Source: Citrus sinensis (Eukaryota; Streptophyta; Magnoliopsida; Sapindales; Rutaceae). From it: a stretch of DNA of 64,000 nt. This document shows, piece by piece, positions 48,401 through 62,034 of the stretch. Both the position numbers and the translations under genes were made by a program. Where the stretch lies: positions 40,443,501 to 40,507,500 of the forward strand of contig NC_068558.1 in the NCBI RefSeq assembly GCF_022201045.2, read 5' to 3'. The notes under the pieces were generated by a model. That model saw only the letters and a list, made by a program, of their open reading frames with translations, did no database searches and was not told where the DNA came from. The first letter of the stretch is position 1, and every line of letters begins with the position of its first letter.

Positions 48401-49462
48401 CCAATCCAGCTTGAATCCTGAGTATAGATTCAATTTCACACCCGGTTCTTTCCCTTCCTGCAACAATTTTGAGGGAGTCACATGTTAACGGATTTTTGAA
48501 TGACCGACAAATCAAACTAAAAATAAAGAACATGATACAACGCAGCCAAAAGTATGCGGACATGAGTAATGCAACAAGGAACTTACAGTGATGAATATAT
48601 GACCCTCCGCTTTTCTAACAAGCTCGATAGTCCTGGCCACAAGCGCACCAATGTCTTTGTCCCCATTTATTGATGTTGTTGCAACCTTTATAGAAAACAA
48701 GATCATACCTCACTAACAGATCAAATCAATAGCATGTTTGAGATTGCATTCTTAGATTGTCAAATAATCACCCTTTTTTTCGGCGGGGGGGGGAAGTCAA
48801 ATAATCACTTATTTGATAATCCAACATCCAAAAGTTAATTATTTCATAAGCCAGTTATTTCAAAATCTCAGTCTAAATAAAGTAAGACAAATTGCATGAG
48901 AAATTGAACCTGGGCAATTTCTTCAGATGTACTGATCATTTGTGCACTGCGGCTTAAATTTTCTAACACTGAATCAACTGCCATTTGAACACCTTTTCTT
49001 ATTTCTGTATCGTCCAGTTCTGCATTTTCCAGGAGTAAGTTCCGTCCTTCATTACACATGGATTCGGCCAGAACGGTTTTGTATTTGGTGTCTGTAAACC
49101 AACATATCAATTTCCAAAGAACCAAGCACGTCTGTACATTAAAAACTGTTTAAAAATTAATTGAGAAACTTCCCTCCGTACATGGGCTCATAAATTTAAT
49201 ATCTTCGCCATCGCCAACATAGTCTCTGCTCCAGCTCAATCTACTACCAGAAACCACCTTGATTCTGTTATTAGGCAGCCTACCATTCACATGAATAAAC
49301 AACCCAAAAAAAAAAAAGTAATAAGACAGCTACTCTGAAAGAAATTGTAATAAATAATAATAACAATGATTAAAGATGTGGTTATCAAAACCTATCAATT
49401 AAGTAAAATTCACAAAGCCCTTACCTGACTTTGGATGCGAGGCTGAAGGCTAACCGTAACAT
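45435..49462 (-). pseudogene. Cpn60-like paralogue 1, degenerate and missing exons
   Basis: Derived from mitochondrial chaperonin 60. Exons (minus): 49462-49425 (MLRLAFSLASKVR, targeting peptide), 49279-49182, 49091-48910 (AVDSV, STSEEIAQ), 48685-48587 (NGDKDIG), 48457-48355, 47688-47608, 47487-47404 (NPLLIIAEDF), 47244-47185, 47071-46995, 46764-46699, 46575-46476, 46384-46281 ([15 protein letters not shown]), 45964-45862 (VGKLLGQDNPNLGY), 45744-45695, then a last Lys-rich exon near 45560. Missing against the family: the exon with the GPKG phosphate loop and the GDGTT motif. Breaks: the 48457-48355 exon ends one base out of phase, the 47071-46995 exon is 77 bases where the family has 78 and changes frame inside, and the last exon joins to a stop. 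Confidence 0.8.
48324..48343. repeat. Poly-G run
   Basis: About 18 consecutive G (after GGTGGGAGG) in an intron of the Cpn60-like pseudogene. A shorter G run lies at 48784-48793. Both are unusual in this AT-rich DNA and could be assembly-sensitive. Confidence 0.8.
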
Positions 49463-50441
49463 CTTTCTGCGGCTCTCCGGGGAAGGATCTGAGAGAAACA
49501 GCCAAACAGAGATTTTTTGTTTACTTAATCTAATTTATTTCCATTTGTTCATTTATTTCAAGGATGAACAGAGACCAAAGTTTAAAAAAAAAAAAAAAAT
49601 TGAAAGAGACTGCATCTGGATAGATCTGGAAAGAAGGGAAACTGTATCTTACATGCAGTTCAGAGTTTTTACTTACGTGACGTGGTGTTCGAAGAACTAC
49701 TAACTCTCTTCTATTTATTTATTTTTTGTTTTACGGTGAAGAAGTACCAACTTACATCCTCACCCCAAGCTCTCTCCACTGTCACATTCAAGCCGTTGAC
49801 AACATTATGAAGCTTACAGCCGTCAGATCTAGGGCTTGGGCTTTGTATGAATAAATTGTAACTTACGGCTGCTTTTGTCTTTTCTGACTTACTTATAGTA
49901 AACTTTTGTTTAGGTCTTTGTACTCTATTTGATTTACCATTTATTCATAAGTATTATAAAATTTTCTACTTATCTATATTATAAAAATTCAATTCATCTC
50001 CTTGCACTCTTTTTCATTTACAATTGTTTTTGTAACTGTCAAAACAATTTCTGTTTACAACCATGATATATTAGTTATCATAACACACTAATATTAATAA
50101 AAAAATAAAAACATCCTTGAATTAGTCCTAAAAAAAGCACTTTCCTATTTTAAAAAATTACAATATCTCATCTTCTACCACTCATCATCAACAAAAATTT
50201 CAAGTATATTATCATTCATCTTCTTTTTAATATCATCTCATAATGATTAATACTTTCATGATAAAAGCATTAACAAAATAAAAAACAAATTCCCTTTGAA
50301 TCCATCCCTCTACAATATTAATTTCTTTTCATCAGTAATTTTTATCGACAATTGAAGTCATCATTAGACTCATCAAAAAGAGAGAGAGTGAGAGAGGCAA
50401 GAAGAAATGGGGAAAAAATATATGAAATGTTTACAATTTTA
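49463..50441. other. Upstream flank of Cpn60-like paralogue 1
   Basis: Should contain the old promoter of the paralogue. Otherwise AT-rich, no gene recognised. Confidence 0.4.
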
Positions 50442-51130
50442 TAGTGCATTTACTAAACGAGATCGAATTAACTAAAATCAAAATGAGTTAGAATTGGAAT
50501 AGTTAGAATCGAAATGAAGAATTTAAATCAGAATAATGTATTTACTTGAACTGTAAGAATCGTAATTATAATGAACTGTATTGTCATTGATGTGTTTATT
50601 TTGTTTTAGAATCAAAATCGTAATGAGTTAAATTGTAACAAATTACTATAAAACCCTTAGTTAATTTTTATCATAATTATTATTTTGTATTTTTAATTTT
50701 TAATTATTGTGACTATTATTATTATTCAAAAATTATTTATTAATAATAATGGTTGTTAATTGTTATTTTTAATAATTTAACTAAAAAATTATTATTAATT
50801 ATTGTTAATATATTAATTAATTATAATACTTTTTAATGTTGTTAATAATAATAATAATCCATTTAAAAATTATAATTATAATTATATTTATAATTATAAT
50901 CCATTTAATAATATTAATTTTTTAATTAAATAGAGGGTATTTTCAAAATTTAAATATTATATGGGGTGAATTTGATACTCTAAAGGGTATACTAAGGAAT
51001 GACAATCAGAATAAATTATTTATTTGAGTTGTAGGAATCAAAATCGGAATGAGATTCATTTTCATTGATGTGTTAACTTTATCTTGGAATCGAAATAAAC
51101 TATCATAATTTACTAAAATACCCTTTGTTA
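50442..51130. mobile_element. Degenerate element(s) of the GCATTTACT family
   Basis: TAGTGCATTTACTAAACG at 50442 followed by GAATCGAAATGA-type motifs matches the left ends of the 692-2990 and 38217-39022 elements. A second set of the same subterminal motifs starts near 51000. The right end is not clear, so extent is approximate. Confidence 0.5.
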
Positions 51131-54100
51131 ATTATTATCAATTAGTGGTAGTGGTAGTAGTAATAATAATAATAATGACATTAACGAACAATAATAACAA
51201 TAATAATAATATTTATTAAAGTATTATTATAATATAATTTATAATGAGTTATTGCTACTACTACTATAATTTTATTATTATTATTATGACGATGATTAAA
51301 ATATCATTATAATTGTAATTTTCTATTATTATTTATTAATTTCATTATTTTATTATTATTTATGAAGATATTATTATAACTAAAATTTATAATAATTATT
51401 ATCACAATAAAAAAAATTAATGTTTCTCTCTCTCTCTCTTCGTTACCTTATTTCAATTCGAATTCTTTTCTCTCTGTTTAATTGATAGCTTGAATGCATT
51501 TTGGTACATGTTATATAATTATGAATACATATCATTTTCGGTAATTTAATTACATAAAAACACTTTTAATTTTACACAACCAAATACTTTAATAATTCAA
51601 AAGTACTTTTTTTATTGATAACCAAACACCCAATGATTTTTTGTCCAAAAACTCAAATGGTATAAGTTCTTCTCCTATAACCTTTACTACTATAGGCTCT
51701 ATTTAATAAGCTGTACCAAATCGAGCTTAAATATTTGATTCAAACACCAATGTTATATCGATTTAATAATGGCAACACAGCGCAACAATGAGTGCAATCC
51801 GGTGAAAAATGCAAACATTGGAGCACATTTTGTTAGTTTTAGGGAGAGAAAAATCACCATCCTTAAAAAGTCTTAGTATCAAAAATGGCAGCCAACAAAG
51901 CACAAATGAAGATTGGACAGAGAGAACAAGAACCGGACCTTAAATAAGGTAATGAAGAGAGAGAATAATATTAATATTTTGTCCTTTACTTTTTTCGAAA
52001 TTTCAAAATATTCAAAACCATTAGAGGGATAATGAGAAAATAGAAATTTAAAATTTTTGTTTTTAAATTTTTTTCAACATGTATCATTACGTGTCCAATT
52101 ACAACTAATTAGCAGTTTCACACGGTCACACCAGATTATGATATAAAAGAATACCTCAAAAAGTAGAGAGAGATTTGTTTTTTGTGGCAAAATAACGACA
52201 TAATTTGTCAAAACTAATGGGAAAGAATAAAAACAATATGAAATTTTAAATTATCCTGCGTAGGTTTAGAAAAGAGGCTTCCAATGTATGGAGTCCGCAT
52301 ATGTTGCAACTGTATACCATACCACAATTTTTGTCTTTGTTCAACAAAGCTGTTGGATGCCTCCTTATCAAATTTAATGGCTGAAATTAATTATTACATA
52401 ATATATCCAGCTACTTACAACCGTTGTGGCCGGTTGTAATTCTTGTGCTGATCGAATCACTTAAACTCTCAATTCAATTCTCCGAATTCGCAGACCCAGT
52501 CTCTATTTTCCATTTTGATTGACGCTAAATCCGCTGCTACAAATACCTCAATCGTTTGAAAGTTCATTTGCACTGACTATGTTATTATCGTTGCCCTTCT
52601 TGTATCTTCTTGTTTCTCATTTGAGTCATTCATTTTTTCTCGATTTCTTATTGGTTTTTGCCTTCTCCGCAGATTTATTATCATCTCTAAATCTCGCTCT
52701 TTCTCATCTGCCTTCTATCCATTTGTTCTTTGTCTGTTCTTTCTCAATTAACTAAACACATCTAAATTATAAAAGGTCCAACACCAGATTCAAAATCTCA
52801 CTGTTTTCTTATTATCAAGTTAAAATACTTCGCGAATCTGGTAACAATAATTAGATCGATTGTACTCGACTTCGATTTTCGCCAAAACCAACAACATAAA
52901 TTCATACAAAGAGAATACATAAAATAAAAAGCATAAAGAGAACATGATATTATTTTGCAGAAGCAGACCAGAAATTCTAAAAATCTCATTTTCTGTTGCT
53001 AAGAATAGAGAGAGATAAGATTGGCCGAGCTAAATGCCCTCGTTCATTCATTATTGTGTTGGTGGCAATTTATATATTCTGCTAATATATAAATTTGATC
53101 TAATAGATTTTCTCTTCGGAAGCTAACTGGGGCTCGTGTAAGAAGAAATCATCTTCATGGTTAGTGATCGTCAAGTGTTTGGTTTGACCAAGCTGTGGAC
53201 TAAATCAAAACCAAACAAAAAGACTTATTTTAACCAGAAAAATTAAAATAAAAATAAAATCAACAACTACAACCGCCCAAAAGAAAAAAAAAAAAAAAAC
53301 AACAAGGTGAAATGATTTGTTTGAAAGAAAAAAAGAAGAATGAGAGTGACTCACTTGGTGGATTATGTAGACCCGACGAGTTGATTTGAGTTGAAAAATG
53401 GAATATTGAAATTTGAATAGATATGGGGATTGTAATTTAAAATCATAGAGAAAGAAAAAGAGGAGAAAAGGAGGAGGGAAAACAAAGAAACCCTAGATAC
53501 AAATTAGAAGAGAGTGGAGGAGTGATAATTGATAAAAGATAAAACTTTTCACAGTCCTTTTTTGCAATCTCCGACGAATCCAGCCAAAGTGTGTGACAAT
53601 AGAGCATTCGCTTCAGCCCTCTTCACAAAATGTCTCAAGCTTCAGACGCGCCAATTTTTCTTTCTCCGATGAAGGAATCACCTCTGGGAATCAATTCCTT
53701 CATCCATTTGGCCTTTTGCCAGGGGCTCCTTTCGACCATCATCTCCTTTCTTTTTCATCAAACTTCCCTTAACATAACAGTTACGTGCGTTTTTAGATGC
53801 AAGTAACTTACCTTTTCTTAACCGACTTCTCCGATATTCTCTAACACAAACGTGGCCATCTCTGAAGCATTCGATCAGTTACTTTTAAATCGAATGGTTA
53901 CATTCAATAAGGACAAAAAACTGTTGCACCGTACAACAGTTGCAACGTAGTAAAGTCCCAATGTGTGATAGATGGGCGCCAATAGTTCCACTCCTATTTT
54001 TATGCACATCTGAAAATCCGAAAAACAAAAACCCCATTCATAAGTTCATTATTCCACTTTCTTTTTCTTTTTCTTTACACACACTACCCAATAATAATAT

Positions 54101-54346
54101 TCGCCTTTCTTCTACTTCACCTTGTGCGTAAATTGAACGTTGAAAAAAAAAATATAGGATTTCACAATGTTACTTCCCCAGCAGGTTAAATCATACAAAA
54201 GCAAAAGCCAATACGACAAAAAAAGACCACAAATCTGAGGACAATGCAGCATTGGTAGAAAAATAAGATTCACCGACTTATGCTGGATACAATAAAGTAA
54301 CACATAACTTAGCTCAATGTTTTATAGGATTACAATGTCCTGTTGT
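51131..54346. other. Gene-free stretch between the Cpn60-like paralogues
   Basis: Trinucleotide runs at 51140-51300, a (CT)n run at 51426-51440, and about 2.5 kb of ordinary AT-rich DNA. Short frames at 52519-52755 and 53940-54131 have no recognisable content. Confidence 0.4.
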
Positions 54347-57300
54347 CTACTTGTTGGGATACAATTTTAACTTGTCGGGGTGATAATGGCAAGCCCAACA
54401 TCCACCACTAACGCAACTACGAAAGAAGAATTAGTAGTATTAGAAAATTACCAATAGGATATTAGGAATCCACAAATTTATGTTAGGCATTAGATGGAAC
54501 AAAATAACTAAGATTTAAAAGGATGTTTAAGCAGCTTGCTTGCTCACCTTGCTATATGATACAATTCATATATTAAGGTTTCAACCGGATCGCAAATTCC
54601 GGACTTCATTACATCTGCATATTCACCTGGTACAAACAAAGATGAAGGCATTGTTATTTAAGTCAGTTCACAACTACTACAAAGAAATTGACTTGACTTT
54701 TCTTTTAAATTGACTTAATTCAAAAAACAAACCTTTAATGGGATCATATCCAAGGTCAAAATTGTCTTGCTCTAATAGTTTTCTGACAACGAATGAACCA
54801 TCAAATCCAGCACTGGAAGCAATTGTGTACACAGGCAGCTGTATATACCCAAACTATGGAATTTAATACAAGGTCCTAGCTCTTTTATTTCACAACATTA
54901 AATTACTCAAGTTCACATTATTAGTGAGAATATTCAATAATAAAATTATCACGATAGAAATACTAATAATATTATAATCAGTACAGTAATAGTAGAAATA
55001 TTACTAGCATATTATAATCGGCATGGTAATAGCACTTACCAAGCAGGCAGTATTATATACAACCGACTACCAAAAATTCATTGCACCCATTCCAATAAGC
55101 ATAGATAAGGTTCATGGCTAGCAACTTGGATAAGGCATCTGGTAATAACCTCTCACATTATTTCACTTATAATTTGAGACCATTAGCAAAACAAAAATTT
55201 CCAACAATGATGATGATATAAAGCAGCTAGTACAGAGGTTTTTCATGCCATTGATAACTTTCCCATAAAATTGTCTTCAGTTCCTTTTTTAAAAACTGCT
55301 AGCACACTTCTTTTTACTCTGTTAAATATGCTATTAATTTCTATTCTAAAAAGCTTAAAACAAATTAAACAAAATCAAACAGCAATTTTTATGCACAGTT
55401 CATCCAAAGAAATAAACAATTACAGAGTTGCAGTAGGCGGTGAAAAAAACCTTAAGAGCATGCTGGAAGAGCTTGATGGTAATCTTAGCACCGACGTTTG
55501 TAGATTGCAATTTGTCTAGCTCCTTTGAGACATGTAAAAGTGCAATCCCAGCACCTGCAAATACATAAAAATACAAAAATATGATTAATCAACCAAACAA
55601 AATGGAGATGGACCACACAATTATTTAGGAAAAAAATAATATTAAAAGAGTCTAACCAGGTACAATTTTTTGATCCATTGCGCGCTTGACAGCTTCCAGG
55701 GTTAAACGAGCTCCATTAAGCTTATCAGGCAATTTACAAGGACCAACCTAACATTCAAACAACATCATGAAAATATGTTTCTAAAATGAGCATCAAGAAC
55801 TATATGGATAAGTTAACAGAATAAACACTTGAAAAGTGATGTAAAATATATACCCAAACCAACAAACCTTGAAAACAGTAGCAGTGTTAGAAAGATAGTG
55901 GAGCCTCTGTTTTAATAATCTTACTTCATAACCCGAAGTGCTCAATTCAATAGCAGATCTCAACTGCAATAACAATCACAAGATGTAGAACTATTAATAA
56001 ATATGGAAAGCCCGATAAAGTGGTGAAAAGATGTCAACAAGCCATGAAAAACCTGTGAACGTCTTTCTTCAATAGCTGACTGGCTACCAGCCCCACCAAG
56101 GATAACCATCTCGTCATCTGATATAACAACTTATAATGACAGAGAGGGCTAAAATATATGGTTTAGAAAACACCTACGCATGAAGTGACCAAGGGCAATG
56201 ACTGGTGTGGAAAACAAAATTGCAGATCTGAACATCTCACCTCTTTGCATGAGCCAAGCATTAGTGGCATAAAACTAACATTGGTTGCTCCATTTAAAAC
56301 CTAAAAATGAAAAAGGAAGGAACATACATACTTGTTTATTAAGTCACAACGCAAAACGAGGAAGGAAAATTACCAAATCAACCTACCTGACCGCCTGTGA
56401 GTATGGCAAGATCATCCATGATGGCCTTCGTTTCTTTTTCATAGTCGTCTTCATGAGGTTTGGCAATAGAAACCTTCACCCAAATCAAATCCACCAAAAT
56501 TGAATATATTTAACAACATTTGGTAAAACTAAACTAATAAGTTGACAACTAAAAAGTTATTATCCTTTAACTACTCCAGCCGAAATAACAAACGACTATA
56601 GCTGGTGTGGAAGTGTAAAATTTTTACAAGTAAACTATCAAAGTAACAGTTTACTACTTTTAACTATGTAAAAGTATGAAACTGTTAATGGACTTTTAAA
56701 ATGCCACTATTGCCCTTAATGACTAAATCTAAGATATTAAAAATCTATATAAAAAGAAAGTTGGCAGATAATTATTTAAAACGACAGTTTTGCCCTTCAA
56801 ATTTACTGTATATTACAATTTTGGGTCGGCGTTAATGCAAAGACAAATTTGCCCATATGAAAGCATTATTTGAATAATGAGAGTCACAGGAAAGTAGCAA
56901 AATGTTACTTTTACAGAGTTGACGTACGAAAATGTAACACTTTGTTTATTATTTCGGCTTAGTTGGAACAGCAAAAGGATAATAACCCTCAACAACATGT
57001 GACACTTAAAAGTAATTCCTCATTAGTTAGCTAAAATCTTCAAAGTACTAGCTTGAAATCTCTTTCGATATTAGTAAGTTTTCCAAGCTATACTCTCATA
57101 TGGATGTAGATCTTAGGCCATACCATGAAATTCTTCTCCTGTCTATCTCGGATATTTTTATTTAGCCAAAAACTTAGTTTACCTTGTTTTGGAGACAAGT
57201 CTTGCCCAGAATAAGAGAACCTATCAGTTTATCTTCAACATCCTCAGCAACAATCAATAAAGGTCTCTAAAGACACAGAGAGAAAGAAAAAAATCAATTA

Positions 57301-59725
57301 AACTGGATAATCAATAAACTCAAACTTTCATTTCCTGTATATAAATCCTCTTACAGAATCAGCCTGTGCAATTGCTTGCTCAACAATATTCTTGCTCACA
57401 ATCATGTTCTCAAGGATTAAAAGGAAAGGATTTTCCAAAACCTGGCAAAAAAGAAACCAATGGTTGACACCACGACTGCATAGCATTGTATCCTTGATGT
57501 AATACAAATGCAAACCCAAATAACAATAACCAGTGAATAAGAAGTTAAAAATAAATAAATAAAATTAGAGGAGGAAAAGAAAGAAAGCAATGTGATTCAT
57601 GTCTATTGGAATGCTTACACAATCTTTAGCCTTCTGATTGGTGAAGTAAGAGGACACGGGACGCCATTTTAGTTTCATAAAATTAAAAAACTCTACTTCA
57701 CTCTTTGATTTTCCATTATCCTGTTTCAGTTAAAGAGGGAGAGAAGAACCTAGTATTGTTAGTGTTAGGAGAACTCATTGACCTAAGAGAGCAACATAAG
57801 TATTATAGACAAGTTCCAACAGTAAAATACTGGAATGACTTAAAATTTTATGAGAAAGGAAAAGGAATATATATCACTATAAATAAAGAACAAGATGCTT
57901 GGGTAGATGCATGAGAAGCAAAAGTACATATTAATAAACCCATGCACCTGTACACCTGCAGCACAAACACCAATAAAACTTCAACGGATGTTTTCATTAG
58001 TGCCCCTAAGCTACATCTTAGTACTAAAGATACCTCCCAGGTTTGGAAATCTGAATTAAACATATAATAGAACGGTAAAACACAATCTTAAAAAAATTGT
58101 AAAATAGAAATAAAAATAAATAGCTAAATAAATTCCTATTTACTTTAGTTTCTGTTTCTTATTTTTCCTATCTTAATTTCGTTCTCTCCATTTTATTACA
58201 CTACACCCTTTCTCAAAAATTCATTCAATTCTATCAAAATTAAAACTGGAAAGACGGAAGCGCATGAAAATTTTTACAATAATACTGAATAAAGAGTGAA
58301 AGGTAGTGTAAAAGCTACACCAAGCAAAATCAATCTCAAATAGAGAAATCAAAAGGAAAAATCCAACAAGAGAATACTTTACATCAGATGAATATGTACT
58401 GACCATAACAGAACAAGTTGAACAAACAATGATAGAAAAAGTTGAGCAAACAACTCACCCTGATGATATAATGACCATGTTCTCCAACTCTCCAACAAGC
58501 CATGGCAGCAAGCTCACCAATTTTTTTGTTCCCATTTGCTGCTGCGGTTCCAACCTTTATGGAATGTTAAATTAAATCAACTCACAATCCATTGTCCATA
58601 TAATCATCCTAACTCCTAAACCAAGCAAAACTCAAAAAGTGAACCTGGGAAATTTCTTCAAATGTTCTGGCCTGTGCTCTGCAGCGTAAGATTTCAGCAA
58701 CTGCGTCAACGGCCAAACGAAGACCCACATCTATATCCTTGGGATCCAACTTAGCTTTCACTGCTAACAGTAATCTATAAGCTACAGCTGAACTCATGAC
58801 ACCCCAGTATTTAAATCCTGCAATAAACAGTCATCTCAAACTTCAGATGAGTAACCATGCGTGCCCATTTGTAAGAGACTCTTCATAGTTGTCCGCTAAA
58901 ATAAAATAAGGAAGTTTTTTTTTTTTGGGCAAAATAATAGCCACTACTCACCATGTTCATCTGGATTGCATATAGGGTTTAGAGCTTCCTTCACAAACCT
59001 TGCACCACTAGCCAGAAAACTTTCTTCAATAACATTGAGATCCTACCAACCATGTCCAATAATATATTAGACAACCGCATAAAAACAAACCTACTAAGGT
59101 TGATAGAATTGAACAAACTCAAAACAATGCATGTACCAGAAACGAAACCCCAAGGCATAGCCAATATCTATGATCTCAAGCAAATCCACTCCAATTATTA
59201 AATTTATATATGTGACTTAGAAGAGAAGTGCTATACAGAATGCAGAGAGAATGTTAAACAGGCACTAAAACTTCATCAAAAGACAATAATAGGAATCAAC
59301 TCCAAATATGCCTTCAAAATTTTCTACTTCGGATAAGCTTTAAACTTCTTCAATTTCAATTATTTCACAAAACGCAACAGCTAAATAAATAAATAAATAA
59401 TTTTTGATAATTGTTAAAAGGACTCACCTTATTAGTTATCAATTCACTCAACATGGGCCTCTGGATAACATCATCAGCACCATACTTATTATCTTTGCCA
59501 GCATGAGCATAGTTTCTTCTCCAACTTAATCTGTTGTTATTAGGCAACCTACCATTCACATGAATAAACAGCCCGAAATTTTGAAAAAAAAAAATTAACA
59601 GAAAGAAAATGTCAATAAATAAAGATCGATGTGATTCTCAGAAGAAACTATCAATCGAGTAAAAATTCACAAAGCCAAAGCGCATACCTGACTTTGGAAG
59701 CGATCCTAGAAGCTAACCGTAACAT
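54347..59725 (-). CDS. Cpn60-like paralogue 2, 17 exons, ATPase motifs lost; possibly a pseudogene
   Basis: Derived from mitochondrial chaperonin 60, which folds proteins in an ATP-driven ring. Exons (minus): 59725-59688, 59548-59428, 59042-58952, 58817-58645, 58554-58459, 57720-57619, 57441-57355, 57266-57183, 56473-56387, 56300-56241, about 56129-56053, 55963-55868, 55747-55657, 55554-55451, 54838-54733, 54626-54548, 54416-54347. Recognisable pieces: targeting peptide MLRLASRIASKVR, LSWRRNYA, GLRLAVDAV, FEEISQ|VGTAAANGNKKIGEL, RPLLIVAEDV, DDLAILTGGQ, LRSAIELSTSGY, LPVYTIASSAG, LLEQDNFDLGYD. Every junction is in phase except exon 10 to 11, where one base is short and the usual splice leads to a TGA. 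A later donor (GTAG|GTGTTT) could avoid it. The GPKG exon is absent and GDGTT is replaced by DEHGFKY, so it cannot hydrolyse ATP as Cpn60 does. About 520 codons against 575 in the family. Confidence 0.65.
56556..56986. mobile_element. TIR element in an intron of Cpn60-like paralogue 2
   Basis: 431 bp with ends GTTATTATCCTTTAACTACT and its inverted counterpart ending AAAGGATAATAAC; the terminal repeat is about 38 bases with GCCGAAATAA in both arms. Located between exons 8 and 9. No clear target duplication. Family unassigned. Confidence 0.7.
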
Positions 59726-60835
59726 AACTACGTGGATGTCATAGAGAATAAAAGAGTTGAGTTTGCTGAATTTTTTTTTCTCTTACGTATTAATTTATTT
59801 TTGACGATAGATAAATAGAGATTATAAACTGAGAATCTACTACATAGATCTGAGAGAAGGAAGTTTTACTGACTTATTAGTTCTTAGACCTTTTTGTACT
59901 TTCACCGTCACGCGGTCTCTGAAGCAAGATTATTTCAGTATTTTATATTATTTTCCTATTTTACAATTACATATTTACACCCTCAAACGCCTCAACCCTA
60001 AGGCTGCCTTTTTTTTAATTTAAATAAATTTAAATTTAACTGAAATCTAAATAATTTTAAATAAAAATATCTTAATAACATTTTTTTTAACATCTGAAGA
60101 GAAAAACTTAAAACCTAATAGTTTGATATAAATATCTTTTTAAATAATACATGTATTTATTCTTCATAATTTATAATTTTCACAAGTTAGTTAGTTTGGT
60201 AAATTAAAAAAATACTATTATTATTGATCTTAATTTAATTTTTTAATGAAATATGTAATTATAACATCAAATTTTATTATAAAATCAACACTATTATTTT
60301 ATTTTTGATTTATTACAATTGACATAATTTGATTTGCTCAATATTTCAGTTTAGTTAATGTTATCATGTAAATGAAAATTTAAAGCAATTAAAAAAATAA
60401 CTTCAAGAATAACACAAAAATATAAGGATTATACATAATATTGGAGATATATGAATTGTTAAGGGTATTTTTAAAATTTGAAATTAAAATTTTCTATTTA
60501 TATTTAAGACTTCAGATAAAAGTATAATTTTTCTACTTTTTCTATTCAAATAAAATTATCTGATAATAAGTTATCAGTTAAAAAAACTGTAAAATAAACA
60601 ATTGTTTGAAAAAAGGTTAAATTCAGACTTCATACTAAAAAACAAACAGCACATAACTCTTCCCTTAGTTCCCTCCCATGAGAGCTCAGACTCGTACAAG
60701 TTAAAATGTTTATAGTCCTTAGATCTAAGTCTTTATATAATGGTTTGTCTTATCAATAAACTAATATTAAACTAAATAATTATAGCTAGTTTAAGAGAAA
60801 TAGTGTGTAAAACTAGTCCCTAAATCGGAACATCA
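59726..60835. other. Upstream flank of Cpn60-like paralogue 2 and spacer
   Basis: Should hold the promoter of the paralogue. Beyond that, AT-rich DNA without recognised content. Confidence 0.4.
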
Positions 60836-61990
60836 ATTCATAATAGGTATTAAATGGATAGTTAGAAATAAAGTGGATAAATCTGATGCAGTTGTAAAGA
60901 ATAAAAGTATATCTGTGGCTCAAGGTTACAACTAAAAAGAATGGATAGATTTTGAGGAAACATTTGCACTCGTAGCTTGATTGGAGTCTATTAGGATGTT
61001 TTTAACATTTGTATATCATAAAAATTTCATCTTTTATTAAATGAATATTAAAAGTGCATTTTGAATGGTTACATTATGGAAGAAGTATATGTTAAACAAC
61101 CTCTTGATTTTAAAAATGAGAAAATTTTAAATCATGTCTATAAATTGTCCAAAGTTTTATATGGTCTAAAGCAAGCTTCTAGAGCACAGTTGATAGGCTT
61201 AGTAAATTTCTCTTAGAAAATGATCTTTCAATAGAAAAAATGGATATTACCCTCTTTATTAAGCATAAAGAACAAGACATTATTGTTACTCAAATTTATG
61301 TTGATGACATTATTTTTTATTCTACTAATGAGTTTTTTTGCAATGAATTTTCATATTGAACGAGTAAAGAATTTGAAATGAGCATGATGGGAGAGTTGAA
61401 GTATTTTCTTATACTACAAATTGAACAAAACAATGGGGAATCTTTATTAATCAAGCCAAATATGTAAAATATATGCTCAAAAGATTTCAAAAGCACTCCA
61501 ATGAACTCAACAATCAAGCTCGACCAAGATGAAAAAGGTAAAGATGTTGACATCAAAATATATCGATGTATGATTGGATCTTTATTTTACTTAACTAATA
61601 CCAGATCTGATATCATGTTTGTGTTTATGTGCAAGATTTCAATCATGCCTTAAGGAATCTTATTTGATTACTATAAAAAGAATTTTTCGTTATTTGAATG
61701 GGATTATTGACCTAGGGCCTTGGTATCGTAGAAAAACACACATAGACTTAACATGCTAAAGTTGATAGAAAAAGTACTAGTGAATCATGTCATTTTCTAG
61801 GATACTCACTTATTTTATGATTTAATAAAAAATAAAATTCAGTTGTACTTTCAATCATTGAGACAAAATATATTGCCACTAGTAGTCATTATGCACAAAC
61901 CATTTGCATGAAACAAACACTTAAAGATTAAGAGATTAATCTTGACCATATCCCCATCACGTGTGACAACACTAACGTTAAAAACTTGTC
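60836..61990 (+). mobile_element. Ty1/copia reverse transcriptase and RNase H remnant
   Basis: Pieces of the copia Pol are readable in three frames: VAQGYN then EEWID/FEETFALVA, MEEVYVKQPLDFKNE (61078 on), LYGLKQASRA, IYVDDIIFYSTNE (the catalytic YVDD), KYRCMIGSLFY-like and RSDIMF, then TSHYAQTICMKQTLKD-like RNase H end. Many stops and frameshifts. LTRs were not identified; the sequence from 62035 is a dispersed repeat that may be its 3' part. An old degenerate copy. Confidence 0.85.
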
Positions 61991-62034
61991 AAAAAAGCAT
62001 TTGATTATTCAATTTGCATTAAAATTTCCAAGAT

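Noticed and set aside
52519..52755. 78-codon hydrophobic frame as a small membrane protein
   Set aside because: Leu/Phe/Ser-rich from T- and C-rich DNA; no supporting start context, homologue or splice pattern seen.
60836..61990. Viral polymerase-like origin for the YVDD motif
   Set aside because: Neighbouring motifs and order match plant Ty1/copia Pol; no virus-like genes are near.
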